A stretch of DNA of 49,281 bases, from positions 1 through 49,281 of the forward strand of contig JAQBRD010000013.1 in the NCBI GenBank assembly GCA_028286665.1. The letters are read 5' to 3'. The translations under genes were made by a program, and so were the position numbers. The first letter of the stretch is position 1. The number at the start of each line of letters is the position of its first letter. Positions 24,341 through 32,740 of the stretch are shown here, in pieces. The notes below the pieces were generated by a model. The model was not told the origin of the DNA, did not search any database, and saw nothing but the letters and a program-made list of their open reading frames with translations. Source of the stretch: Candidatus Tayloriibacteriota bacterium. GTDB taxonomy: Bacteria > Patescibacteriota > Minisyncoccia > Phycocordibacterales > PALSA-1337.

Positions 24341-24700
24341 AAAAAACCCCTCGTCTATTCACCTGCAAAAAGCAGATAAAGGGACGAGGAATCTCGTGGT
24401 GCCACCCTTGCTTCCGAAACAAGATCCGCCGCACTGGCAGGCTCCCGCTTCGCTTATCGACTCATGCGCCTTTCGGCAGACATCGATTTTCCCTTGATTA
24501 CGGAGGAATCCGGATCTCCACTTGCGCAGAGATCTTCCTGCCTTTCGGCGAACCAGGCCCAATCCCCCACACCGCAGGGGACCTGATTCTTGGAATTTAT
24601 CTGGGAATATCATATCCCCGCTGGAAATCTTTTGCAAGCTCTCCTGCAAACAGAGTCTCCATGGGCTTTGACTAAAAAGCCCGATTGAAGCAATATGACT
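24341..24700 (-). promoter_or_regulatory. T-box riboswitch (tRNA-sensing leader)
   Basis: The antiterminator is unmistakable: AAGGG (24409-24405), the 7-nt bulge TGGCACC, ACGAG, a short loop, then CTCGT and CCCTT. The alternative terminator pairs CCTCGTC (24389-24383) with GACGAGG (24355-24349), followed by TTTTTT. In T-boxes the bulge TGGN pairs with the NCCA end of uncharged tRNA; N is C here, so the tRNA should have discriminator G73, as tRNA-Trp does. Upstream is a long Stem I-like hairpin (GAATCAGGTCC / GGGCCTGGTTC) with a GGTG-containing apical loop. The specifier codon could not be placed with confidence. Tryptophan is inferred from trpBA. Confidence 0.85.
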
Positions 24701-24754
24701 ATGGACTAGGATTTTTCCTACAGCTGTCCAGCGCAAACGAAACAAGGAGGCTAG

Positions 24755-25480
24755 GTGAAAAAACAAAAAGAAGAAGGGAGACACCCCTTCCTCGCAACAC
24801 TGCTCGACGGATCGGATGCTTCATGGGAATCGATCGAGCCTCGGATACTCGTCTGCGGCTTCGAACGATTCGGACCATATCCGGAAAACTCGACGCAGCT
24901 GCTTGCCGAAAGCATCGAGGGGAAGCAGATCGGCGAACACAAGATATTCACCATGATCTTCCCGCCGACGATTCCCGAAGAAGACCGCGGAATGGCTGCA
25001 TTCGAAAAAGCGAGAGCCATCGATGCGCTTGGCATCGTCTGCCTCGGCATGGGTTCTGAGAAACCGGGCTTATGCATCGAGACGGCGACATTCAATCGTA
25101 TCGACAATGCGACATACTGCCCGCCGGAACTGAATGGCAGTTCGATTCGCACTGATCGGCCGCGTCACGAAGGCCTGTCGCTCGATATCAACAGATGGAA
25201 TATCCAAGCCTTTCGCAAAAAGGCAGCTCAGGAGGGCATCACGACTGCCCTTTCGATAGATCCGGGCGGATACTGCTGCAATCATCTGATGTATCAGATG
25301 CGGCTGGCTCAGGAATTCCATATGAATCGAGATACGCCCTGGATCTATATCCACGTGCCCTGCTCTCCGGAATGCATTCCGAAGCCGCTCGGCGGATTCA
25401 AGAAAAAAGGAAAAGTATTCCTTCCGATCAAGACGCTCGAACGAGGGCTAGCATTGCTCCTCGAGAATGCGTCCCTTTAG
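24755..25480 (+). CDS. pcp: Pyroglutamyl peptidase (peptidase C15)
   Basis: A protein of 241 residues that removes N-terminal pyroglutamate from peptides. L-V-C-G-F-E-R-F-G-P-Y-P-E-N-S matches the family start G-F-x-P-F-G. The catalytic triad can be placed as Glu in I-E-T-A-T-F-N, Cys in D-P-G-G-Y-C-C-N-H and His in I-H-V-P-C-S-P-E. The GTG start has a strong Shine-Dalgarno AAGGAGG four bases before it, which is rare in this window. Arginine codons are mixed, with only a few CGA. It is divergent to the T-box transcript and may have been acquired by transfer. Confidence 0.88.
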   Translation: MKKQKEEGRHPFLATLLDGSDASWESIEPRILVCGFERFGPYPENSTQLLAESIEGKQIGEHKIFTMIFPPTIPEEDRGMAAFEKARAIDALGIVCLGMGSEKPGLCIETATFNRIDNATYCPPELNGSSIRTDRPRHEGLSLDINRWNIQAFRKKAAQEGITTALSIDPGGYCCNHLMYQMRLAQEFHMNRDTPWIYIHVPCSPECIPKPLGGFKKKGKVFLPIKTLERGLALLLENASL

Positions 25481-25520
25481 AAAAATCGCGCTGCTCCCAT
25501 AGGGACCAGCGCGATTTTCA
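25481..25520 (+). terminator. Intrinsic terminator after pcp
   Basis: A long stem AAAATCGCGCTG / CAGCGCGATTTT with an inner TCCC-ATA-GGGA stem, followed by TTTTC. It lies directly after the pcp stop and can also act for the convergent gene ending at 25552. Confidence 0.92.
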
Positions 25521-25551
25521 ATTGAGATGCTTCTTATGATGAAGCCGATAT

Positions 25552-27210
25552 CTAATTCACCGTCACCAGGCTCAATTCCGAGAAGCGGATGCCGACGACG
25601 AGGCCTCGACCGAAGTCGACCGTAGCACCATCTGATGAAACCGATGTGACTTTGCCGATCGCGCCGCGGCCGATCGGCTGATCGAGTCGTCCTTCGAGAG
25701 TATCCTGAACATATGAACCGACTGCGATATCGCCGGGGGTCTTCGTCCATGATTTGCCCTGCGCTCGAAGCTGGCCTTCGACAGAGTCGGAAGCAGCAGC
25801 GTCAGTAGAATGCCAGTAATATCTGGACTGAACGACAGGATTCGTCACCGTGAGGAGCGAGAGTTCAGAAACTCGGATGCCGACAGCATAGCCGCGGCCG
25901 AAATCGACCATAGCAGTGCTCTGCGATACCGAGCTGTCATAGGTCACGTATGAGACCTTTCCGATAGCGCCGCGGCCGACTGGCTGATCGAGGCGGCCTT
26001 CGAGAATATCCTGCACATACGATCCTGCAGTGATATCGCCTGATGCTTTTGCCCACGTCTTATTCTGAGCGCGGAGCTGGCCTTCGATAGAATCAGATGC
26101 AGCAGCATCGCTTGAATGCCAGTAATATCGAGATTGTACCTGAACGACCGGCGACACTACTGAGAGAAGCGAAAGCTCCGACGCGTGAATTCCTACTGAA
26201 TAGCCTCGGCCGAAATCGACCGTAGCATCGAGCTGGCCGTTGGCGTTATAGCTCACTGAAGTGACCTTTCCGATCGCGCCTCTTCCTCGAGGCTGATCGA
26301 GGCGGCCTTCGAGAATATCCTGCACATATGATCCTGCAATTATCGTTCCGTATGATTTCGTCCACGTCTTGCCTTGAGCGCGGAGCTGGCCTTCGACAGA
26401 GTCGGAAGCTGCTGGGTCAGTAGAGTGCCAGACGTATTGCGTCTGAACAACCGGAGGAGTGACGACGACAGGGCTGATGACATAGAGCGGCGAAAGCTCG
26501 GAGAATCGGATGCCGACAGCATAGCCGCGGCCGAAATCCACCATGGCGACGCGCTGCGAAGTCGAGCTGTCATAAGAAACCGAGGTTACCTTGCCGATAG
26601 CTCCGCGGCCGACTGGCTGATCGAGGCGGCCTTCGAGAATATCCTGCACATATGAGCCGACAGTGATGTCTCCTGATGACTTCGACCATGTATTATTCTG
26701 AGCGCGGAGCAGGCCTTCGACAGAGTCGGAAGCTGCTGGGTCAGTAGAATGCCAGCCATATCGAGTCTGAACAATAGGAGAGCAGATGAGTCCGACTGGG
26801 CAAACGATTCCTCGAAGATCCGAGTTTGCGATCGGGTTCCAGACAGGAACTGCAGCGACTGGCGTCGAGGTCGCGCCGTTGCAATCGATATCTCGAATCT
26901 TGGCTCGCGTAACCGGTCCTACATATCCGCTCGCGCTGATATTGTTTGCAAGCTGGAATGCCCGCACTGCTGCAAATGTCTTTTGTCCGAAGAATCCAGA
27001 TGGCTGAGAGCTGAGATAGCCTCGGCTATTCAGGAAATCCTGAAGAGTCGATACGCTGCTATCCGTCGTATCGCGCGCGCCGTAGCGCAAATTCGCGCTG
27101 ATGACGGCGCATGAAGGGATGGCTGACGGATCGACGTCGGCTTGCTGAGCGAATGCGGAAATAGGACTAATGGCTGCGATGAACGCTGCAATTGCTATTA
27201 TTTTTTTCAT
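25552..27210 (-). CDS. Secreted peptidoglycan-binding protein with four tandem repeats
   Basis: A protein of 552 residues. Residues 1-22 are a signal peptide ending A-F-A-Q. A peptidoglycan-binding (PGB_1-like) domain follows at about 50-108: T-L-Q-D-F-L-N-S-R-G-Y-L, G-F-F-G-Q-K-T-F-A-A-V, G-Y-V-G-P-V-T-R-A-K-I. After a Pro-rich linker come four repeats of about 95 residues (149-243, 257-351, 359-454, 461-550). Each has Y-x-W-H-S-T-D-P/A-A-A-S-D-S, S-Y-V-Q-D-I-L-E-G-R-L-D-Q-P, G-R-G-A-I-G-K-V and V-D-F-G-R-G-x-x-V-G-I-R-x-S-E-L. The last part looks like a small beta barrel of SH3 type. It probably binds the cell wall; the repeat ligand is unknown. Confidence 0.88.
   Translation of the reverse strand: MKKIIAIAAFIAAISPISAFAQQADVDPSAIPSCAVISANLRYGARDTTDSSVSTLQDFLNSRGYLSSQPSGFFGQKTFAAVRAFQLANNISASGYVGPVTRAKIRDIDCNGATSTPVAAVPVWNPIANSDLRGIVCPVGLICSPIVQTRYGWHSTDPAASDSVEGLLRAQNNTWSKSSGDITVGSYVQDILEGRLDQPVGRGAIGKVTSVSYDSSTSQRVAMVDFGRGYAVGIRFSELSPLYVISPVVVTPPVVQTQYVWHSTDPAASDSVEGQLRAQGKTWTKSYGTIIAGSYVQDILEGRLDQPRGRGAIGKVTSVSYNANGQLDATVDFGRGYSVGIHASELSLLSVVSPVVQVQSRYYWHSSDAAASDSIEGQLRAQNKTWAKASGDITAGSYVQDILEGRLDQPVGRGAIGKVSYVTYDSSVSQSTAMVDFGRGYAVGIRVSELSLLTVTNPVVQSRYYWHSTDAAASDSVEGQLRAQGKSWTKTPGDIAVGSYVQDTLEGRLDQPIGRGAIGKVTSVSSDGATVDFGRGLVVGIRFSELSLVTVN
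25560..26770 (-). repeat. Four tandem coding repeats of about 290-310 bp
   Basis: The 3' three quarters of the 25552 gene consists of four units that are clearly similar in DNA as well as protein; for example, GGCTGATCGAGGCGGCCTTC recurs in three of them with few changes. Close DNA similarity suggests recent duplication or gene conversion, and makes the copy number likely to vary between strains. Confidence 0.85.
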
Positions 27211-27242
27211 GCACAAAGCATAGCAAACTCGGCTGAAAAGGC

Positions 27243-27890
27243 CTAATGAGAGGGATTCGATTTGCGCCTGCTGTCGATGATCATCGTCGCGATCACCGCA
27301 GCGACAATGAGGCCGAAAGTCGCATATTCATGAATATGGATGCGGAGGAAAGCATCCGCGAGAATCGAGAGTCCGACATACGCGATGATGCCGTAGGCCG
27401 TCTTGATGAGCGACGGGAATCTGCCCATGAGGACGAGCATGATCGGCGTGATGAAGAGCATCGTAGCGATGCCGACAAGGACTCCGAATACGACGTATGA
27501 AAAATGGCTGGAGATGCCGACTGCCCCGACGATATTGTCGATGCTGAATACGAGATCGGCGATGGCAATCTCAGCGATGACTTTCCCGAAGCGATGCTGC
27601 TTGAGGAGCGCTGGCTCCTTGCTGTCTGCTCGGAAGAAATGCGCGTATGCGAGATAGCAGAGATAGAGTCCGCCGAGGATCTTCACCGATGGATTCCGGA
27701 TGATGATTGTCGCGAAGAACAGGCAGATGACGCGGAAGATCGCACCGATGCCGATGCCGAAATAAATCGCCTTCTTCTGCTGCGGCACCGGCAGCTCTTC
27801 CGCAAGCGACGCATTCACGAGGGCGTTGTCGACGCTGAGCATGAGCTCGAGGATTGCGATGCTGAAAATAGTGGAGATGATCTCGAGCAT
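27243..27890 (-). CDS. TerC-family integral membrane protein
   Basis: A protein of 215 residues with seven or so hydrophobic segments. Two copies of the family motif are visible: L-E-L-M-L-S-V-D-N-A-L-V-N-A near 14-27 and A-D-L-V-F-S-I-D-N-I-V-G-A-V near 111-124. The aspartates of these S-x-D-N motifs lie in the membrane and are linked to metal ion movement; family members have been tied to manganese export and tellurite resistance. It is the last gene of the run tpiA-pgk-terC, 17 nt after pgk. Confidence 0.92.
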   Translation of the reverse strand: MLEIISTIFSIAILELMLSVDNALVNASLAEELPVPQQKKAIYFGIGIGAIFRVICLFFATIIIRNPSVKILGGLYLCYLAYAHFFRADSKEPALLKQHRFGKVIAEIAIADLVFSIDNIVGAVGISSHFSYVVFGVLVGIATMLFITPIMLVLMGRFPSLIKTAYGIIAYVGLSILADAFLRIHIHEYATFGLIVAAVIATMIIDSRRKSNPSH

Positions 27891-27907
27891 GTTTGCTGAG
27901 TATGCGA

Positions 27908-29095
27908 TTATCTCTCGAGCGCCTTGATGCCTGGCAGCGTCTCATTCGCGAGGAAGTCGAGCATGGCGCCGCCTCCGGTAGAGATGAACGTGAACTTGCT
28001 TTCGATGCCGAGCTCGGCGATGGTTGCGAGCGTATCCCCTCCTCCGACGATGGTCTTGGTTCCGCGGCTGGTAGCTTCGGCGATCTTCTGGGCGAGCGCG
28101 AGCGTCGGCTGCTTGAAGCCTCGCTCGTAGAATCCGATCGGTCCGTTCCAGAGGACGTACTTCGCCTGCGCGATCTTTTCGCCGAGCGCGCGGAGGGTTT
28201 CAGGGCCGACATCATAGATGACATCATCCGGAGAGACTGCGTCGACCTGCTTCACGGTTGCCTTTGCAAGATCAAGCGCTCCTTGAGCTGCGGCTACCGG
28301 ACCGACGATGACATCTGACGGAAGCATGAGCTTCGGAGCGAGCGCGCCTTGGGTGAAACGTGAAAGATTGAAATCCTGCGACGAGACGACGGACTTGCCG
28401 ACCTCATATCCCTTTTCCTTGAAGAAATCATTCGCGAGCGCGCCGCCGACGAATACCGTGTCGGCGAGATTCATGAATTTCTCGATGAGCGGGAGCTTAG
28501 TATCGAATTTCGCGCCGCCGAGGATGAAAAGGAACGGCCGGCCGGTAGCCTGATCAGGATGGAAAGCGCTGCTCAGATTGACGATCTCCTGCTCGAGGAG
28601 CGGTCCGCAATAGCTCGGGATGAATTCAGTGACGGCTGAAACCGATGCATGCTCTCGGTGCGATACTGAGAACGCGTCATTGATATAGATGTCGCCGAGC
28701 GATGCGAGCTCCTTCGCGAAGGCGCGATCGTTCTTCTTCTCTCCCTCATTCATGCGGAGATTTTCGAGGAGGATGACGCCGCCTTCGGGCATGGCAGCGA
28801 TTTCAGCCTGAGCATTGCGATAATTCTTCACGAACGTGCACGCGATGCCGAGCATCTTCAAGCGGTCAGCGACTGGTGCGAGGGTAGGTCCCCCGTCAGC
28901 TTCGATGGTCTCGATATGCGCGATGATGATGGTCCGAGCGCCTGCTGATTTCAGGAGATTGATCGTCGGGATAGCCATGCGGATGCGGAAATCATCGACG
29001 ACGCGGCCCTTTGCGACTGGCACATTGAAATCGAGGCGGATGAGCGCTTTCACTCCCTTCAGGTCGGCCGGCTTGATTTCGCGAAGAAATTTCAT
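27908..29095 (-). CDS. pgk: Phosphoglycerate kinase
   Basis: A protein of 395 residues, the normal length. It moves phosphate from 1,3-bisphosphoglycerate to ADP in glycolysis. A-L-I-R-L-D-F-N-V-P-V at 17-27 is the family signature; D-A-F-S-V-S-H-R-E-H-A-S near 140, F-I-L-G-G-A-K-F-D-T-K near 190 and the nucleotide site G-G-G-D-T-L-A near 350 are present. The R-x-H-A substrate motif reads R-E-H-A. It follows tpiA by 29 nt. Confidence 0.97.
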   Translation of the reverse strand: MKFLREIKPADLKGVKALIRLDFNVPVAKGRVVDDFRIRMAIPTINLLKSAGARTIIIAHIETIEADGGPTLAPVADRLKMLGIACTFVKNYRNAQAEIAAMPEGGVILLENLRMNEGEKKNDRAFAKELASLGDIYINDAFSVSHREHASVSAVTEFIPSYCGPLLEQEIVNLSSAFHPDQATGRPFLFILGGAKFDTKLPLIEKFMNLADTVFVGGALANDFFKEKGYEVGKSVVSSQDFNLSRFTQGALAPKLMLPSDVIVGPVAAAQGALDLAKATVKQVDAVSPDDVIYDVGPETLRALGEKIAQAKYVLWNGPIGFYERGFKQPTLALAQKIAEATSRGTKTIVGGGDTLATIAELGIESKFTFISTGGGAMLDFLANETLPGIKALER

Positions 29096-29124
29096 TTGTT
29101 TTTGTGATTGAGCTACTGCGAGGA

Positions 29125-29889
29125 TTAAAGTGCGTCGACGACCTTGAGCATTTCTGCGAAGCCTGACGGGTTGACGCTTTCGCGTCCGACGAGGAGTCCG
29201 TCGACGCCGCCCTTGGTGATGATCTCAGGAGCGTTGCGGAAATTCGCCGATCCTCCGTAGAGGATGCGCACGGACGAGGCTTCATCCTGGCCGTAAATAT
29301 CTGAGAGCACCTTCTTGATGAAAATGGTCATTTCCTGAACGACAGCGGGATCCATCGCGTCCTTTGCGCCGATAGCCCAGACCGGCTCATAGGCGATGAC
29401 GAGCTGCTTCACGCTTTTCTTCGAGATCTTCGAGAGCGAATTCCTGATCTGTTCCTTGAGCGGGTCGAGATATGCGCCTTGCGCATCGTGGACTTTTTCG
29501 CCGACGCAGACGATCGCATTCATCCCCGCTTCGATGACTTCGAAGGATTTCTTCGCGACCTGCTCGTCTGTTTCGCCCATCGCACGCCGTTCAGAGTGAC
29601 CGATGATGACCCATGAAACGCCGATATCGCGGAGCATCGGAGCGCCGATCTCTCCAGTGAACGATCCTCGAGGCTCAGTCCAGACATTCTGCACGCCGAG
29701 CTCGAGCGGAGTCTTGCTTTTCGCAGAAAGGACGAGGTTCGAATAGACATACGGAGGACATGCGACGACATCGGTCCGTTTCAGGCTTGCAACGGCCTTT
29801 TTCGTCTCCTTGATGATGCGCTTCGCTTCGGCTGCGCTGTCCGGATTCACTTTCCAATTCCCGACGATGAGTTTTCTTTTTGATGGCAT
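29125..29889 (-). CDS. tpiA: Triosephosphate isomerase
   Basis: A protein of 254 residues that interconverts dihydroxyacetone phosphate and glyceraldehyde-3-phosphate. The catalytic residues are Lys in V-G-N-W-K-V-N, His in W-V-I-I-G-H-S-E-R-R and Glu in I-A-Y-E-P-V-W-A-I-G. The phosphate loop Y-G-G-S-A-N is present. It starts 12 nt after the stop of the last pilus gene, so it is probably cotranscribed with the pilus operon. Confidence 0.97.
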   Translation of the reverse strand: MPSKRKLIVGNWKVNPDSAAEAKRIIKETKKAVASLKRTDVVACPPYVYSNLVLSAKSKTPLELGVQNVWTEPRGSFTGEIGAPMLRDIGVSWVIIGHSERRAMGETDEQVAKKSFEVIEAGMNAIVCVGEKVHDAQGAYLDPLKEQIRNSLSKISKKSVKQLVIAYEPVWAIGAKDAMDPAVVQEMTIFIKKVLSDIYGQDEASSVRILYGGSANFRNAPEIITKGGVDGLLVGRESVNPSGFAEMLKVVDAL

Positions 29890-29901
29890 GCACCCATTCT
29901 C

Positions 29902-31215
29902 CTATATTTCGCCCCAACTGACAACATCGTATCCTCCGGATGGTCCGGCAGCGAAGACCGTGCTTGGCAGGCCGGTGTCATACGTCACCTTAGCTGAGTT
30001 TTTAAGAGTTGTCTTATATGCAGTCACTTCTTTCAGATTTATGCTATTGCTCAATGCGATCAAGCCATGGCTTGCGTATACCACCAATGCTGCAGCGCCC
30101 TGACTCAGGGAGATAGCCTCGATAGCTCCGCCATTTTCCGCACTTGTATTTTGAGATACGAGAAATACGAAGGATCCGGGGGAACCCGAACCGCTGAAGG
30201 TGGCAGAGTTATTCACATCGATGATGCCGCTGCCGGTCGGATTCGAGGGATTGTCAGCGATGATAGCGACATTCTGAGTGCCGAGGCTGGTAGCTATCTT
30301 TATTGTCGGACTATTGCTGATGGTAATATTGCCGGTGATCCACAATGGACCGGTAATAGTTACAGTCGGCGAACCGCTAATCGAAAGATTGAAAGGGATT
30401 TTAAGCGGTCCGAGCGTCTTATTGGAAGTGATCACGCATGTGCCCGAGGAATAGCTGCCGCAGTCGCTGGTGAGCATGGTTCCTCCTGCTGTCGCGTCAG
30501 ACTCCCACTCGCTGATCTGATCGTCCGAAATAGGCAGCGAAGTCGTCGCCTGATCAGTGCTGCTTCCGTAGCGAGTTCCGGCGACCGTCGTATTCGTTAT
30601 CGTCTGATAATAAGCATCCTTGTCGATAGTCGTTCCTCCGCCACCGTTTCCGATCGTGTGCGCATACACTGAACTCGTCGAATGGATGCCGTAAACAAGG
30701 CCTGCGGCTCCTGCCGAAATCACGTCTCCGTATACCATATTTCCACCGGAGCCGATGACAGAACCTCCAGAATAGATATTCCCGATGACACTCGAGCTGT
30801 TGGACAACACAAATCCTCCTTGGCCTGATTGGACGCCGTAATGAAACGAGATTCCGGTACCGAGGGCGAACACTGCCTGCACCTTGCGAACAGCGTTATT
30901 GACGCTCGCCGTCGCGACGAACTGCTTTCCGGTCGCCGTAGTCGTTATCGCGGTTGTCGCAGTTCCCCCATTCAGCGTGAGCACCTCGGTAGATCCGAGC
31001 GTCTTTGCGCTTATCAAGCGGTAATACGCATCTTCAAGCGCGCCTTCTGCGAGATAGTAGCTTTTCTTGGATGAATAATTCTCCTGGCTGATCTTCACCT
31101 GCTTGAGAATCGGATTGGCGATGCCGAGGACGACAGTCATCGATATGAGCAGGAAGAAGATGACGACGGTGAGCATCACTTGTCCTTGCGTGTATTTTTT
31201 GGATGAAATTATCAT
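29902..31215 (-). CDS. PilX-like type IV pilus-associated protein
   Basis: A protein of 437 residues. The first 35 residues are Q-G-Q-V-M-L-T-V-V-I-F-F-L-L-I-S-M-T, a hydrophobic helix like that of PilX or minor pilins, but without a canonical G-F-x-x-x-E site (Q-V-M-L-T instead). Y-Y-L-A-E-G-A-L-E-D-A-Y near 53 is typical of PilX-type proteins. The long rest is rich in Gly, Ser and Thr with regular N-S-P-T-I-K-I and S-G-S-P-T-V-T-I strands, suggesting a beta-helix. It overlaps the prepilin gene at 31212 by 4 nt. It is probably a surface-exposed minor pilus component. Confidence 0.8.
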   Translation of the reverse strand: MIISSKKYTQGQVMLTVVIFFLLISMTVVLGIANPILKQVKISQENYSSKKSYYLAEGALEDAYYRLISAKTLGSTEVLTLNGGTATTAITTTATGKQFVATASVNNAVRKVQAVFALGTGISFHYGVQSGQGGFVLSNSSSVIGNIYSGGSVIGSGGNMVYGDVISAGAAGLVYGIHSTSSVYAHTIGNGGGGTTIDKDAYYQTITNTTVAGTRYGSSTDQATTSLPISDDQISEWESDATAGGTMLTSDCGSYSSGTCVITSNKTLGPLKIPFNLSISGSPTVTITGPLWITGNITISNSPTIKIATSLGTQNVAIIADNPSNPTGSGIIDVNNSATFSGSGSPGSFVFLVSQNTSAENGGAIEAISLSQGAAALVVYASHGLIALSNSINLKEVTAYKTTLKNSAKVTYDTGLPSTVFAAGPSGGYDVVSWGEI

Positions 31216-31733
31216 ATTCCTTTCATGATGACTGTGCTGTGATATTGCTTGGTCTTCGTGACGGACCCGCTCGTGCCGGTCACTGTCAGGTCGATCTTCA
31301 CTGCGCTCGTGCTCGAACTCGTAAGCTGGGTGAAGGTGAGGCTGGTCACTGATGCGCCGGAAACCGTAAGCGGTCCGCTATATGCCCCATTCACGTCGAC
31401 CTTGAGAATTCCGCTCTGTATGTAGAATTTCGTCGTCGTGCCCGTATTGGTAAGCGCGAGCACTCCAGGAGTCGAGCCGAGGGTGCTATTTGCGGTATCG
31501 ATGCTCGCAGCAGCTCGGATGTCCCGGACCATCCGTTCCATCGCATCGGTTCCTGCATGCTCGGCTATGCGCAGCGCTCCGAGTTTCCGGTACGAATCGT
31601 TGAATGAAAGCAGGGTGTTCACCATGAGAAGCATGATGACGACGAGCAGAGAAATGTATACGAGTGCTTCTATCAGCGTGAATCCCGCCTCTCTTGACCC
31701 TGCTCTTTTTTTCTGCAAGAAATTAATTTCCAT
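31212..31733 (-). CDS. Type IV prepilin-like protein
   Basis: A protein of 173 residues with a prepilin signal: basic leader, then E-A-G-F-T-L-I-E-A-L-V-Y and about 20 hydrophobic residues. Cleavage is expected after the glycine, leaving Phe with Glu at +5. The rest is a small Ser/Thr-rich beta domain. It resembles minor pilins of the PilW/GspJ type. An upstream in-frame ATG at 31748 would add five residues. Overlaps the gene before it by 11 nt. Confidence 0.88.
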   Translation of the reverse strand: MEINFLQKKRAGSREAGFTLIEALVYISLLVVIMLLMVNTLLSFNDSYRKLGALRIAEHAGTDAMERMVRDIRAAASIDTANSTLGSTPGVLALTNTGTTTKFYIQSGILKVDVNGAYSGPLTVSGASVTSLTFTQLTSSSTSAVKIDLTVTGTSGSVTKTKQYHSTVIMKGI

Positions 31734-32217
31734 AAATATTCGCGACATATGTAGAAATCGTCTGCGTCGTCGTGGCCTGGCCTTGCGAATAAGAAATCGC
31801 CGCAGTCACTTTCTTGGTATTCGCATCCAATGTGCCCGAGGATGCGATATCGCTGTTCGAATCTCGCTTCACGTCGTCAATGGTGATCTTGCGCAGGAAT
31901 GTCCCATCGACATACTGAGGAGTCGTCGTTGCTGCCCAGTATGAGCCGTTGAATGCGAGGTAATAGGTCGTCGAAGTCGATAGCGGAGCGATATACGCAG
32001 TCCAGCCTTTATCGCGGAGGAAATAGAGGGATTCGAGACCTTCTCCGAGGAGATAGGTGATCTCGGTATTCTTCTCATTCTGAATCGCATATTGCGTGTA
32101 TGCGGTATGCGAGGCGATGAGTGCCAAGATTCCCGTCACGATGATAGCCGAGCCGATAAGCACCTCGATGATGCTCATGCCTTTATTCGTCTGAATTTTC
32201 GGAATTTGTTTCTTCAT
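31723..32217 (-). CDS. Type IV prepilin-like protein
   Basis: A protein of 164 residues. The prepilin site is N-K-G-M-S-I-I-E-V-L-I-G-S; the residue after the cleavage Gly is Met instead of Phe, and Glu is at +5. The globular part contains E-G-L-E-S-L-Y-F-L-R-D-K-G-W, a segment often seen in PilV/GspI-type minor pilins of small genomes. It is the second of three prepilins in a row. Confidence 0.87.
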   Translation of the reverse strand: MKKQIPKIQTNKGMSIIEVLIGSAIIVTGILALIASHTAYTQYAIQNEKNTEITYLLGEGLESLYFLRDKGWTAYIAPLSTSTTYYLAFNGSYWAATTTPQYVDGTFLRKITIDDVKRDSNSDIASSGTLDANTKKVTAAISYSQGQATTTQTISTYVANIYGN

Positions 32218-32245
32218 GGATTGAATTCCTTTGCGCCGCCATCTC

Positions 32246-32725
32246 TTACTGAGAATCGACTACGCCTGTCTTATATATAGTAACAGTTTTTGAGAGAGAT
32301 GCCGATGGAGACGAGATCACGACAGTTCCATATTGCCCTGTTTCGCCGGTCACGCGATTGAAGACGACATTGCTCCCTCCGCCGAAAAGGCTTATTGAAA
32401 GGACCGCATCGGTCGCGACGAGATCGAAATTCAGATTCGATGAGCTCGTTGTCGCATACGTGCTTCCCGTGAACAGCGTTATCTTCGAAGTCGAGAAGTG
32501 AACGCCGTATGCGGAAGAATCCTTCGAGGAGAGGGACTGGCTTCGAGCTTGACGCAGCGTCTCCACGACTGTTTCTGTATCGGAGCTCAAGCCCTTGCTC
32601 TTTTGGAAGGTGACGAATACTCCCAACGTGATGGCCGAAAGCAGCCCGCTTATGGCGATAACGACCAGAATCTCGATGAGGGAGAATCCTGAGTTCCGCG
32701 GCAATTTAATGAGTGCGTGTTGCAT
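32246..32725 (-). CDS. Type IV prepilin-like protein, GspH/FimT type
   Basis: A protein of 159 residues. N-S-G-F-S-L-I-E-I-L-V-V-I-A-I-S is a standard prepilin site with Phe+1 and Glu+5. V-E-T-L-R-Q-A-R-S-Q-S-L-S near 60 is the helix end typical of the GspH/FimT family. The C-terminal part is beta-rich. It follows pilC by 15 nt and is the first prepilin of the operon. Confidence 0.9.
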   Translation of the reverse strand: MQHALIKLPRNSGFSLIEILVVIAISGLLSAITLGVFVTFQKSKGLSSDTETVVETLRQARSQSLSSKDSSAYGVHFSTSKITLFTGSTYATTSSSNLNFDLVATDAVLSISLFGGGSNVVFNRVTGETGQYGTVVISSPSASLSKTVTIYKTGVVDSQ

Positions 32726-32740
32726 CAGATCGCATTCGGT

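Noticed and set aside
24518-24520. UGG as the T-box specifier codon
   Set aside because: A UGG followed by A lies here, but in the loop of a GATCTC/GAGATC hairpin rather than in a recognisable specifier bulge with an AGUA/GAA S-turn. I could not support it.
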